In this document: positions 32,201 to 44,521 of the stretch, piece by piece
Position numbering within the stretch: position 1 is the first letter of the stretch
Layout of the letters: each line of letters begins with the position of its first letter
NCBI GenBank assembly: GCA_039105265.1
Contig: JAPFFF010000008.1
Location: 3,906,001-3,970,000 of the forward strand
DNA: 64,000 nt
Origin: Tritrichomonas musculus
Taxonomy: Eukaryota > Parabasalia > Tritrichomonadida > Tritrichomonadidae
Direction: 5' to 3'
Notes under the pieces: model-generated
The model's database searches: none
The model's input: only the letters and a program-made list of their open reading frames with translations
Told to the model about the DNA's origin: nothing
Position numbers and translations under genes: made by a program

Positions 32201-34860
32201 ATAAAGTCCATCATTAGCTAAATTATTTATATCTTCTTCATAATCATCATAATAAATTTCGTTGATATATACGTCTAAAATAATTTGTCCAAATTTGCAT
32301 TCATGCTTCCGTTTTTAAAAGCTTCATATGCTTCTTCTAATTGAATCTCTTTATAGAATAAATAGTACATACCAAGTTTGAAATAATTTTGATTTTGTTT
32401 TAATATAGAAAGAGCCTTTGTTTCATCTCTTTCTAAATGAATACCATACAAATAAAATTCAGCTGTAACATCACTATTTGGATAATCATTTATATATTTA
32501 TTAACAAGCTCTTCATCAGTCCCCTGGAAATTGTCATATTTAAGAAATGCTTTTGCTAAATGGTAGTCTTTATTGGAAGCCTTAACAATCAATTCTCTAG
32601 AATTATCTAATCTACCGACTTCATATAACGCAGGAGGATAGTTCCATTCAGCAGAATTTTTGTTTGACAATAATAAACCTAATCGATATAATGCTCCACA
32701 GTCTCCTCTTTTTGCATATTCAATCAGTTCATTAGTTTCAAAAGTGAGAGTTGATTCCGGCGGCGAAAAATGAAGAGAAAAATCTAATAAAAGTTGAAAA
32801 GCCACTGATATTGATACGTTACCTGAGTTTTTATTATACATCGAATAATATCTATCAATACTTCTTGAGCAATTTACTCCTAAATATCGAATAAAAGCCG
32901 GAATATCATCGATATTTTCTTTTTTTAAAAGTAATCTTATGAATTTACCTTCACATTGCCTTGAAGAATATGGGGGATCATTTAATAAAAAAGTTGGCTT
33001 TTTAGAGTGACGAATATTCATTAAAGCTTCAATATAATCATCTTTTACGTTATAAAGAAAGCAAGGTTCATTATTATCAAAGAAGTTACCATAATTAATA
33101 TTATATTTTTTTTTTTTTTTCAAATAATCTTGAATAATATTTGTTGAAATATTATCAGGAATCACTTCTAAATCATTTAATGGTGTATAAAAATTATTTT
33201 CATCTTGGCCAAAAAACATTTTAGAAAAATTTTGAGTTTTTTGCTTATTTTCTATTAAATTTTCATTATCGACAAAGTTTTCTTTTGATTTATCATTTTT
33301 TGATAATTGGCAATCATTAAATGAATCTTCTTCATTTGTTATATTATTTTTATTTTTTTGAACAAGTTGATAAATATCAATTTTGGTTAATTCTAATTCT
33401 TTGATTTTATCTAAAAGGCTTGTTCGATAAACTTCTACATCTTTAGATTCAATTATTTTTATATCACCTTTGAATACTTTCTCAGATACTGGAATTATAG
33501 CATTTTTGAACTTATGAGGGAAAAATCTAGCAATTCTTTTTCTTCATCATCAAATGTTTTGTTCATCAACTTTGGATTGCCATATCCAAGAATAACAGGG
33601 TGTAATGTATAAGAATCTATATAAATTTTTTGTAAATTGATTCCATCTGCACATATTCCCTTTTGGTGTAAAAAATAAACAGCTGCTGCAATTCCCATAA
33701 TGAAAATTGATGAAAAAATAGGATCTGTTCTAATTCTCACTTCAAATATTTGAAAAATACCTAAATTGTTGAAATAGGAATATTGCGATATAAGGCAATA
33801 GTCATTATCATATCTGTAATATCCCATAAAATTATTAAGTGGTTCAAAATCGATATTAAACATTGCCATATTTTCAGGTATATAAATTGGAGGAGAGTTT
33901 TTAATATGATATGATACTTTTAAGAGTTTTCCTTCTATATCCCTTGCATTAACAAACATAAATTTTCCTTTATCAGAATATGATGATCTTGATATTACAA
34001 ACTTTTTATAAAATAAATCAAAAGGTTTATCTGGATCTGGATTTTGATTAGGTAGATTCATCAATTCTTCAGTTTTTTGATTTATAAGCTGAGACTCTTT
34101 TTCGGATTCTTTGAAATCTTCTTCTGGTGTTCCACCATACATAACCTGAAAATTTTTAATCATCATATCAACAGTGTATTTTGGGATTGTAAATAATAAG
34201 ATGGAAGAAAAGGGTAGATATCTTGAATTTTAAGTGGAATACCGCCTCGGAAAATAAAGTGTAATTGTATAAATCTTTGTTTTGCAATCAGTTTATAAGA
34301 ATCAATATCAGATATAAATTTATTATCTAGATTTACCTCTGTTGTAATTACTGTTCAATTGTAATATTCTTGCCTTTAAACTCATCATAAAACTGTTCAA
34401 CTAATTTTGAAAAATTTTTATAATCTTCATCAATTAATACTTTGATATTATCATTTGTATTATAGAACCCATATCCAAATGCAACTTAAAATGTTTGCTC
34501 ATTTCTACCAAAAAGTTTTAAATCAAACTCACCAAAAGCAATACCATTCTGATGCAACTCGTACATAGCGCATGCGACAGCGTAAACAGCTTGATAACAT
34601 AATTGTTTGCTTTGTTTATATGAGTATTCATGTATATTTTGGCCTAAAATAGTATTGTTTGGTCCAACAACAATAATTTTTGAAGCATCTTCGTTAAAAA
34701 AATAATGTTTTTGTAAAAAATAACACACACCAGATTTATTGTCCAATGCTAAAACAGGGGCATAAATTTGTTCATTATTCATTGTGATCATGTGGCCTAT
34801 ATCATCTTCTATAACATAATCAAAATTATCAACTTCTATATAAAACGGATTCTCAGTCAT
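29248..34860 (-). pseudogene. Decayed host gene: two pseudokinase domains, Sel1-like repeats, multi-pass membrane C-terminus
   Basis: A 5.6-kb minus-strand stretch stays protein-like throughout but switches frame or meets stops about ten times. The first kinase-like part (34860-34380) keeps VACAMYELHQNGI, with the catalytic loop reduced to AFGEFDLKLFG and DFG replaced by AFGYGF. The second (about 34300-33500) keeps GIAAAVYFLHQKGI, with ADGINLQKIYI and ILGYGN in the same places. Neither retains HRD or DFG, so the ancestor was already a pseudokinase. Then comes a helical linker and Sel1-like repeats (about 33200-30800, e.g. LFEYGRDYYLGENGQEMCVA, LAQFYYRG), then about five hydrophobic helices (30500-29520). 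An open segment SNAMTAYAMKLKDGSGVDVN ends at a stop near 29248. The longest open stretch is about 33500-32275. It could be a recent pseudogene or an assembly with many indels. Confidence 0.8.
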
Positions 34861-35326
34861 TTGAAATATATGGCCTTTGAATTATTTTAAAAAGTTTAAA
34901 ATTCAGAATGAGTTTTCAACATTTTTAAAAAGAATTATATGGTGATTCAAATAAAAGTTTTTCTTCATAAACATTTTTTAATATTATTTTCATTTTTATT
35001 TATAATTTGAATCGCAAAAACAGAAACTACAATCTACAAAGCAATATATGAAGTTTAAATTATCGTATATTGACCATTTATTTTAATTGAATTTTAATAT
35101 ATACTTCATTGCTCACACAAATTTGAATAGTGTAAAAGATAGGGGAAAATGTCCTTTATTCAATCTATCTTTAAAATTAATGTACAAAAAATACCAGCAA
35201 TTATAAAAGAATAATTTTAATTAAAAAAATACTTTTTTATTATTATCGAGTGCTTTTTTTATAAACTGGTAAACTCAACACCAAATTACTTTAATCAATA
35301 AAAATAATCAGAAAAAAAAAATGCAA
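34861..35326. other. Spacer between tandem minus-strand genes; empty-site paralog
   Basis: 34945-35110 is a diverged copy of 27930-28042 joined to 29243-29290, without the 1.2-kb element. On the minus strand it lies 3' of the intact kinase gene, as its partner lies 3' of the decayed gene. Confidence 0.8.
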
Positions 35327-37123
35327 TTAACTTTTCATTTTTCTTAATTTTTCTTTTGCTTCTTCATTTCCTAATTCACTTGCTTTTTTATAATATTCAA
35401 TTGCTTTTGAATAGCTCTGTTCCACACCGATCCCCTTTTCATAGCATTCGCCAAGGCATTCAAATGCTTCAGGATGGCCAAGCTCAGCTGCTTCTTCATA
35501 AAATTCAATTGCTTTGCCGTAATCTTTCTTCACACCAACCCCGTTTTTATAACAATTCGCTACATTATTAAGTGACATTGGAAATCCTAAATCAGCCGCC
35601 TTTTTATAATATTCAAATGCCTTATTCGGGTTTTTGCTAACACCCAATCCATTCTCATTTAACAATCCAAGATTATTTATTGAAATCAAAGAACCTAAAT
35701 CAGCCGCTTTTTGTATATAATTGTAACCCTTTAACTCATTTTTTTCAACACCCCAACCTTCTAAATATAAACATCCTAGAATAACCATTCCTTTTACATT
35801 CTCCAGGTTGGCTGCCTTTTGAGCATATTTCAAAGCTTTGGAGTAGTTTTTTTTTACTGAGAAACCATATAAGTAAGAAGCACCAATCTTTGCATATCCG
35901 TATGAATTTCCTTGCTCTGCTGACTTCTTGTAATAATTTTTTGCTTCATCAAAATCAGCTTTCACTCCTTTCCCACTTTCGTGGAGATGTCCTAGAATGT
36001 ATGATGCAATACTGTTTCCTTTTTCAGACGACAATTTCAAATAAGAGGCAGCCAAGACAGGATTCATTTCTTTTTTGTAACCTAGCAATGAATCAAGTCC
36101 TCTGAACAACAATTCTTCCAAATATTCGTTTTGTTCATTTTGTGTTTTTGTTTCTTTTCTGACAACTTGGCCTGAAACTTCATCATTCAAAAAGTCAATG
36201 TATTCCATCACTTCATCTTCATCAATATCTTCGTCTAAAAGTGACAAATCTGATGTCAAAATCGAGAAGATTTCAGCAAAAGTGGGCCTTTCAGTAGCAT
36301 TTTCATCCCAGCATCTGCAGAGGAGGTCTTTCATCTTCTTTGTGAGGTTCTTTGGAAGCTTTGGCCTGATCCCTTTCATCACTTTGGTTTGAAGCTTGAA
36401 ACTCGTCGTTTTGCCAAGCTCATAAAAAGGCTCTTTTCCGGTTACAATTTCGTAAGCGAGCATTCCGAAAGCGTAGACATCAACGCTTGGTCCGTAGTGG
36501 GAGTCGCCTCTAATAAGTTCAGGGGCCATATATAGAGGGGTACCAACATTTTCTGTCATCGACAATCTGGTCGTTTCTTCAATTGAATTTGGAAGACACC
36601 TTGAAAGGCCAAAATCACAAATTCGTGGATAGTAATTCTCGTCAATTAGTATATTTTCTGGTTTTAGGTCACGATGGACGATGTTGTGTTCGTGTAGGTA
36701 TTTCATCGCTGCTGCTATTCCGATCAATGAAATATATTTTTTGGATGGCGTCCATTCAGCATCGGCAATGCTGTTTTTTTCGTTGTCGAGAATAGTTTTG
36801 AGGGATCCGTTGGGTAAATATTCTGTAATGATCGATGGCTCCAATTTTTGGGAATCATATAATGATTGAAAGTTGATTCCGATGAATTTAACAATTCCTG
36901 GATGATGCAATTCATGTAATAACATCGATTCACGCATAAGAAGCATTTGTTCCTTACCATCAAAGCCTTTATCTGTATTAATAATTTTCACTGCATAATT
37001 CTTTTTGCTCAGTACATTAAGAATGACATAAACAGTTCCAAAGGTTCCTGATCCTAACTTTTTTTTCGTGAGTTTGTAGTCTGATACATTATAGAAAGCA
37101 TCTTTGAAATCGGGCAAATTCAT
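35327..37123 (-). CDS. TKL-like protein kinase with C-terminal Sel1 repeats (598 aa)
   Basis: The kinase domain (about residues 17-290) is complete: LGSGTFGTV (23-31), AVK with Lys46, Glu65, HRDLKPENIL (150-159), DFG (170-172), GTPLYMAPE (194-202) and CWDENATERPTF. Residues about 365-596 hold about six 36-residue Sel1 repeats of the form A..YYKKAAD.G...A...LG..Y..G.GV..D, a solenoid used for protein binding. Kinase-Sel1 fusions are an expanded class in trichomonads. There is no membrane helix, so it is probably a cytosolic signalling enzyme with a built-in scaffold. The ATG at 37123 follows an Inr-like TCATT by 10 nt. The next gene on the strand is the decayed relative at 29248-34860. Confidence 0.95.
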   Translation of the reverse strand: MNLPDFKDAFYNVSDYKLTKKKLGSGTFGTVYVILNVLSKKNYAVKIINTDKGFDGKEQMLLMRESMLLHELHHPGIVKFIGINFQSLYDSQKLEPSIITEYLPNGSLKTILDNEKNSIADAEWTPSKKYISLIGIAAAMKYLHEHNIVHRDLKPENILIDENYYPRICDFGLSRCLPNSIEETTRLSMTENVGTPLYMAPELIRGDSHYGPSVDVYAFGMLAYEIVTGKEPFYELGKTTSFKLQTKVMKGIRPKLPKNLTKKMKDLLCRCWDENATERPTFAEIFSILTSDLSLLDEDIDEDEVMEYIDFLNDEVSGQVVRKETKTQNEQNEYLEELLFRGLDSLLGYKKEMNPVLAASYLKLSSEKGNSIASYILGHLHESGKGVKADFDEAKNYYKKSAEQGNSYGYAKIGASYLYGFSVKKNYSKALKYAQKAANLENVKGMVILGCLYLEGWGVEKNELKGYNYIQKAADLGSLISINNLGLLNENGLGVSKNPNKAFEYYKKAADLGFPMSLNNVANCYKNGVGVKKDYGKAIEFYEEAAELGHPEAFECLGECYEKGIGVEQSYSKAIEYYKKASELGNEEAKEKLRKMKS

Positions 37124-37130
37124 TTAAATA

Positions 37131-37135
37131 AATGA
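37131..37135 (-). promoter_or_regulatory. Inr-like TCATT before the kinase-Sel1 gene
   Basis: Matches TCA(+1)Py(T/A), with the predicted start base at 37133, 10 nt before the ATG. This is the usual distance in T. vaginalis. Confidence 0.45.
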
Positions 37136-37515
37136 TCAATTGTTTTTATAATAATTCAATTTTTGAACGGCATTCACTCTTAAAAAGTTAATCAATAATA
37201 TTATAATATTATAAAATAAAGTGCACAAAAAGTATCAACGAAATCTAATAATAAAATTCATTTATCTTCAAAAAATAATAGAAAAATGCAAAAAATATAA
37301 ATAAAATTAAGAAATAATAATATTATAATCAGTCATTTAGGTATTAAAAATTCGAACAATCAAAGCATGCAAATCAAAGAAAAAGTGAGTATTAAAACAA
37401 TACAAAAACATGAAAAGATGAAATAATGAAATAATGAAACTTTCCAGTAATGATATTTATTATGTAGTAAAAGTACTTGAATTAGTAAGAGAAATAACAA
37501 ATAATCCAAATAACA

Positions 37516-37647
37516 TATTCAAAGGATGCACTTTCTCTGGTACATATTTTAATTCCATCAACAATTACGCCAATTGGAGACTATTCTTTCTGTGAATGCT
37601 CATCTCTTGAAGAAATTGAAATTCTTTCTTCTCTAACTTCATTGTAA
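37516..37647 (+). pseudogene. BspA-like LRR fragment
   Basis: An open plus-strand stretch reads SKDALSLVHILIPSTITPIG followed by DYSFCECSSLEEIEI, the LRR_5/BspA pattern (IPxxITxIGxxAFxxCxSL). It ends at a stop after about 43 codons and has no start, signal or flanking repeats. Confidence 0.7.
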
Positions 37648-40493
37648 CGTTTATACTTTATTTGCTATACTTTTATTAAATCCCATGATACCAGTTTTAA
37701 TGGTCAATTTTATTTTTTATGGCTAAATTTGATGAGAATCATTAAAGCAAATATTAATTTGAAATTTATTCATAATAATTCAAATGATAGTAAATAATTA
37801 AATCAAATAAAAGAATAGTGTTTTTTTCAATATTATTTGTTTATTGAAATAATGATAAAAGTATAAGATTAAGGAAAATTGATCATAGGAGATGAATATA
37901 ATAAAGATTTTTTTAAAAAAATATTGTTTAAATTTCATTGAATTTAAATTTTGCCCAAATAATGATTCTTCAAATGTTAAAATCTGCCCAAATAAGAAAG
38001 ATTGAAATTAAGTTTTATTCAGAACCATTCAAATGATAGTAAATAATTAAATCAAATAAAAGAATAGTGTTTTTTTTTTCAATATTATTTGTTTATTGAA
38101 ATAATGATAAAAGAGAGGTGCCGACGCTGACTAGAGGTATTCACCTTAAGTGACTTAACGGTCATTTTTCTTCTTTAAAATGTATTTTTAATTTTTTGAG
38201 CTAAATACAGATTATTTTTATTTCTTTTTATCATCAAAATAATCTATAAAATGTTTAAATGATGATTTGAATATTAAATTGAAGAAAAAAAATCATATTT
38301 TAGTTAACAATATAATTATATCTTTTAATTTATAACATCGAATATATTTTGGATATCTTCATTATTCCAAAGTATTGTCACAATAAATGAAAAATTCTAA
38401 TTATTTCCTAATTCAGAAACTGCAAAATCTGCATTCTTCATACTTTCAAACCTAAAAAGCATTTTTCATTAAAAATAGATGATAACTTCAAAAATTGTCT
38501 TTATATGATTCTACAACTTTAATATAATGATTACATTGGCCATGAGAATTTATTCCTAGAAGCATTAATGATTTTATGCGGCCAATTTTTTGGTAAATAT
38601 GATTCATTTTTTTTACTCAAAATAAAAAATAAACGTTTTTTAACGTACATATATTTACAAAAATATTCAAAATTTTTAATTAATTTATAGTTGCATTTTG
38701 GAACATTTTTCTTTCAATTTTTTTTATGATATTTTACGGTTTTTAATGGCTCATGAGGTCAAATTGACCTGACCCGGATTTTTCCTATAGTCGATTCCTC
38801 AGCCAAAAATTCCATTTTCTGTAATATTTCTTGGAAACAAAAGGGGGATTTTTGCCTCAATTTTTTTTGTTAAAAAAAATGAAGATATACAAATAAATAT
38901 AAAATATTTTAAAATACATTTATATAATATAAAATATATAATGGAACCTAAAATATATATAGAATAAAATATATATTAATAATCTTTTATTTCAAGATTT
39001 TTTATACAATTAAATGTTTTTTGACAAATAGAAATACATTTAGTAATCCATAATTAATATATTTATAAAAATAAGTATATTAATTTCAATGAGAATAAAT
39101 AAAGAATACTCATCGTAGGAATAAAAAGATAATTCAATATATAATATTTCTGAGTAAGTTTATTCAAAAAAAAATTTGAACTATTTCCAAATAACTTTTT
39201 GACAGTCTGACCGATTCTATGAGATTATTCAAATTAATTGAGATATTTTTTTGAAGTCAATAATTTATATATAACTCATAAAAAAAACAATATATAAACA
39301 ATTAAACATTTGAATATAAATAATAACATTATTTTATAATATATAATAATAATAAAAAGTGCTATTAAAGCAGTATATGAAAAATCAAATTTAAATCATT
39401 CTGAAAAAATTAATGGTAATTAAATAAATTAAATAGATAAATCATTTGATGTTTATTAATAGCAAATCAGTTATTTGTTCAGCAAAAAATAATGTATTTT
39501 TTAAAAATGAAATATTCGTAAATAGAACTCAATTTCAACTCCAAAATTTTAGATTGGAAAAAAAATAGTATTATATATTAACAATTATTTATCAAAAATA
39601 TTATTTATCAGGTATTTGGCGAGAAAACGAACCTCGCCAAAAAAATTCGAACGATAGATTCAATTCTTTCAAATTATTTGAAGGAAAAACTCACAATTTA
39701 CTCGTTAGACGATTAGAATTTCAATAAATTATTTTCATGCTAATTAGTGAAAATTGAATATCATTGAAAGTATGTATTATTTATTATATATATTTCTTGA
39801 TCAATTATATATATACATTTAATATAATTTTTAAATAAATTATATATATAAAAATAAATAACAAATTAATAAATAAATCTAATGTAATCCTTTGTTATTA
39901 TATTAAAATACATAAAAATAACATTATAAGGTCAATTTATAACCATATCTCTCTTTTTATATTAATCTATTTTTATTTTGATAAAATTTGAATAAATATC
40001 TTATTAAAATAAAAATATAATTTTAATAATATATATATAATTACATGAATCTGCATTTATATTCAAAATATTAATATTTTTATTGAATATTAGAATCTAT
40101 AAAAAAAAATTAATCGTTTTTTATCTGAAAAATTTATTTAATAATTTCAATTAATTCAAAAAATTTGGGACCTATATCTCAATTTTCATTGAATTTTGAG
40201 AAATATTCTCAAATCATATTACAACTCTGTTTTTGATATAAAATCTTTATGTTTTGAAAGCCAATAATTTTTATTTCAAAACTTTTTCAATTATTACTTT
40301 TTTATTTTCCAAAAAATTGAATATTTCCGAAACAACTTTTTGTATATATAATATGATTTGGAAATATTAATTTTTTTAAAGAATTAATTATCAATTTTGG
40401 CTGAAAATACAGAAAAATTAATATTCCAGTTCAATGATTTCGTTTCACTCGAAAAAAACCTATTTTTATATAAACTTTAGTATTGAATTGTTA
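37648..40493. other. Gene-free AT-rich region with a long direct repeat
   Basis: 37778-37861 and 38027-38113 are near-identical 84-87-bp direct repeats, differing mainly in a T run and separated by about 165 bp. After the second copy comes GAGAGGTGCCGACGCTGAC, a GC-rich junction of unknown nature. TTGGCGAG/CTCGCCAA forms an 8-bp hairpin at 39618-39643. No gene is recognised. Confidence 0.65.
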
Positions 40494-41857
40494 CCCAGGT
40501 TAACCTTAGAATTGATATTTTGTAAAATATTCAAAATATTTTTAGATTTTTTAGTTAACATTTTTTTCTTTTATTTTATTAAGAAAGATTTTTGTAAAAA
40601 CTTGGTTAACATTTAATTTGTTAACCTTTTTGAAAAAGTTTGGAATACTAGAATACTTCAATTGATCATATCACCACTTTAACGGCACATTTTTCATTAT
40701 TTAAAAGGAAAAAAGCAACTTCTCGTAATTTATGATGATGGAGCAATTAAAACAACGATTTTAATCAATCAAACTATATATTTGACATGCGCTCTTGACA
40801 ATTCAACTCCAAATTCAACTCATTTATGTTCAAAATTTTTTTTCAGCAAAACCCAAAATTAAACTCTTTATACAAAATTATGCTATAATAATTGGTATAT
40901 CTATTGATGTGTATTCGATAAAAGCTCAAACTCTCAAACGTTTTAATTTTTTGGAATAACTTGACTTTTTTTACTTAATACAAGCTCTTTAATTTATTTA
41001 TTTTTACATAAAAATTAATTTTGAGCCCGATAGTGCTTTTTTAAAACCTATTTTTGCTACATTACAGAAATTTTAATATGAATATTCTAAATACTTATTT
41101 TCGCTTTTTGTTTAGGTTAAAAACGATTTCATTTTACAAGTAAATTTTTATTGGATGAATAAAAAATGTTTTTATGATGGTCTTTATGAAATCTCACTTC
41201 ATTTTTTCATTACACAAATTGCGCCAAAATTCCAAAATCTAATTATTGCCTTAATGAAAAGTACATTCAATAGTGACTAACTTGTGCCGTGAAAAAATCT
41301 TCAATAGCTTTCAAATTTCCCTAAAAATTAAGATTATTATTACTACATTTTAAATTTAGTTCAATATTGTAAGATTTAACATTAATTATTTAATTGAGGA
41401 TCAATAACCTTTGCTTATTATGCTGAATTTAACTCGAAAATTTCAATGTATCTCTAAATATTTCTTATTATTATATGATGAAGAAGCATCCAAAAATTAA
41501 TTTCAGATATTTTAAAGTACTCGTTACCGACATAAATTTGGGCTAGGTTAGAAAACTCAAATACTTTTACAATAGTATAATATTAAAAATATTGCAGTTT
41601 TTCACTATTTATTTTTACACCATTTTTATATATTATTATCTTTATTAAATACTTATTTAATTAAAATAATAAAAATCATATCTTACTATTTTTTATTTGA
41701 AGAAAAATGCAAAAATAATTTTTATACGTTTTTCCCATTCAAATTTTCTCGTTAATTTCATTGAAAAAATTATCTAAAATCGTTATATTTTTAATTTATT
41801 CGTTATTTCCAAAAAATTCAATATTTTACAAAATATCAATTCTAAGGTTAACCTGGG
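40494..41857. mobile_element. 1.36-kb TA-flanked TIR element, CCCAGGTTAACC ends
   Basis: Inverted repeats of about 38 bp begin CCCAGGTTAACCTTAGAATT and are near-identical, with TA on both sides (40492-40493, 41858-41859). The interior has no transposase-like frame; the short ORFs at 40434-40616 and 41761-41961 overlap the repeats. Probably a non-autonomous Tc1/mariner-type element. Confidence 0.85.
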
Positions 41858-43160
41858 TATTTAAAATATGCATAATTCTTTTTCAAAATCCACTTATTTC
41901 CGCATTTAAAAGATTCAATATCATCTTATACAACTCAATGGACAATAAATTTGCAAATTAAAAATCAAAAATTGGAAAAATTAATTATAATTTATTTGAA
42001 ATATTAAATCTTAATGTAAACGAATAATAAATAATTGTTTTAAACGCATATTTAATTGAATTACTTATTCTTTTTTTAACAAATGTTTTTTGTTTATCAA
42101 AATAATGATCATTTAATAAACAAAAAATACGTTATCTACTCATTAAATAACGTTTTTTTCTTAAAATGCAGATACTATATATTTAATGCATATCTTATTT
42201 TAAGTTTAATATTTTATCAAAATAATTATTTTATATAAATTGAGTATATATATAAGTATTATTATATGATATTTTTATAATTACTCTATTTAATAAAAAG
42301 ATATAAACATATTATTCGAATTCATTTGAGAATAAAAATTGAATAAAAAAATAGGATTTGTATCAAAAAGTTTAAATTTTTGAATGAAAAACATCTTTTT
42401 TATCATATCTTTTTTTTGCTACGATAAATTTTTTTTATTACTAATTAACATTTTATTAGAATTGAAAATTAAAATTATTTATCATATTTAAAAATCACAA
42501 ATCCAAATTTGATAAAAAGCTCAAATCGGTTCCCCTTTTGGAAACAATGCTTTCAAAGAATGTTTGTATTGTCATTGGCTAAATATATATATTTGAAAAT
42601 AACTAATACTAAATAAAAATTATGATTTATTAAAAAAATAACAGCTGTCAAGTATTGACTGGTCGGACATTAAGAAAAAAAATGTCGATGGAACCTTTAA
42701 GATTCTCTACTTTAATATTTAGACTAACAATTTATTGACTTATTTTTTGAACTTGGTTTCCAATTCCTGATATTTGCTGTTGTACTTGACTGATGTTACC
42801 ATTTAAATTGCTGAGATTATCAGTAAAGGCGGAAATGTTCGATATCATTGTATTTTCTCTTATATTTTTTTCACTCTTTGGTTTATAATATAATCATGAT
42901 CATAAAACTCATTTACATTAAAGGTCATGACACGAACAAACTTTTTGAGAAGGTGGGATGTGGTTATCAAAAAGTTGGGAAATAAATGCTTATATCTCGT
43001 TAAAAAATTGGATATATCATAAATCTTAATACCAATAAAATATTTATAGGTATTATAATACAATAAAATAATATAAACATGAAACATTTGTTTTTTACAT
43101 TCTTCTTTTTAACAGCAGATTAGATTTTCAAGCATATTTATCGTTTGCAAACTGATGTCA
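41858..43160. other. Intergenic with a small coding-like fragment
   Basis: Mostly AT-rich. 42732-42848 is listed separately. A TTGTTTAT...ATAAACAA palindrome lies near 42090-42125. Confidence 0.55.
42732..42848 (-). pseudogene. 38-codon coiled-coil-like ORF
   Basis: Reads MISNISAFTDNLSNLNGNIS followed by QVQQQISGIGNQVQKISQ and a stop. The regular I/L/V spacing and balanced composition look like genuine coding sequence, unlike other short frames nearby. Probably a fragment of a longer coiled-coil protein; family unknown. Confidence 0.35.
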
Positions 43161-43325
43161 TCCAGCTTTTTGTTTAAAATAAACAACAGATTCGAAATCC
43201 TCATCTTTAGAACTGATAAGTCGATGATGACTCAAATATATATTTTGTGGATGCAAGTCACTTGCACAAATCTTCATTCCTCTTTCAATAACATTAATTA
43301 AATCATATGATAATCTCAACAAGTT
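43160..43325 (-). pseudogene. Pseudokinase fragment
   Basis: An open stretch of about 52 codons reads LRLSYDLINVIERGMKICAS, DLHPQNIYLSHHRLISSKDE and so on to a stop. ICASDLHPQNIYL sits where IIHRDLKPENIL does in kinases. It resembles the C-loop of the decayed gene at 29248-34860 (GICADGINLQKIYI). Confidence 0.6.
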
Positions 43326-43339
43326 ACATGTGAAGGAAT

Positions 43340-43499
43340 TGAAGAAATAGAAATTCCTTCACATGTAACTTCAATTGGAAATAATGCATTAAGTGATTGT
43401 TCTTTGCTTAAGAAAATTGCTATTCCTTCTTCTGCAATTTCAATTGGAGATAATGTTTTTAGTGGTTGCTCATCACTCAAGAAAATGTATGTAATTTAA
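43340..43499 (+). pseudogene. BspA-like LRR fragment
   Basis: Two LRR_5-type units, IPSHVTSIGNNALSDCSLLK and IPSSAISIGDNVFSGCSSLK, then a stop at 43497. No start or signal. It lies head-to-head with the pseudokinase fragment. Confidence 0.75.
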
Positions 43500-43774
43500 G
43501 GAATTGTTATTATTGATAATTGGCATACAATCTCATTCCATATTATATACTTGAAAATAATATAAGTATAGAGTACTATTCATGAAATATTCTTAAAAGG
43601 TGAATTCTCAAGCATGGTAAGCTTATCATATAATCTCATTTAAATATTTTCTATTTGGCATGATAATTATTAATAAATTTTCTGGATTTTAAATTTGATA
43701 TGAATAAGTACATTAAAATTGTTAAAATATTTTTCAGGTGTTAATTATTTATTGGAATATTTTTCTTTTTTTAA

Positions 43775-44521
43775 GGGAGCAGTCTCATTTTGAATTTTGA
43801 TAAATTTTTCACAATTTTTGATTAGGAAATAAATTGAATTTTTTTCAATCAATAAAATAGATATATACATATTTCATATATTATTAGTTTTCATAAACAT
43901 CAGAGAATATATATATAAAAACAAATCATAGAATTCATTAGATATGAGAAATATTCTCTTAATTTTTTGACACCAGTAATTTTGAATATTTTTTTTTTTA
44001 AAAGCATCTCAATGAAAAATCAATAATTTACTTAAAAGCTTTCTCAACTTTTTTTAGAGATATTTAAATTATATATAAATATAATATAGAAATATAAAAA
44101 CCTATTATACATTTAAGGTAAATCGAACGAATTACATCGTAATTAAGGGTTTTTATGGTATGTTTTTTTTGATTTATGCAAATTGCATCATAGAGATAAC
44201 TAAAAGTAATACAGTTTAAATACCTTTGTAGATGATCATTTTATAAGTTGAGAAAATGTTTAATCATTTTATTGTTTATTTAAAAAGATATGTCTAAAAT
44301 AATAATCATCAAAATTATTGATGCCAAAAAATTAAAGGAATATTCATCATGTCTAATGAATTCTATGATTTGTTTTTATATATATATATTCTCTGATGTT
44401 TATGAAAACTAATAATATATGAAATATTTATATATCTATTTTATTGATTGAAAAAAATTCAATTTATTTCCTAATCAAAAATTGTGAAAAATTTATCAAA
44501 ATTCAAAATGAGACTGCTCCC
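43775..44521. mobile_element. 747-bp MITE with about 180-bp TIRs, TTAA or TA target
   Basis: 43775-43955 and 44344-44521 are almost identical inverted repeats beginning GGGAGCAGTCTCATTTTGAA. TTAA lies at both edges (43771-43774, 44522-44525), fitting a TTAA target (piggyBac/Kolobok type) or a TA target with an A-initial terminus. The unique centre is about 390 bp with no frame. The high arm identity suggests recent activity. Confidence 0.9.
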
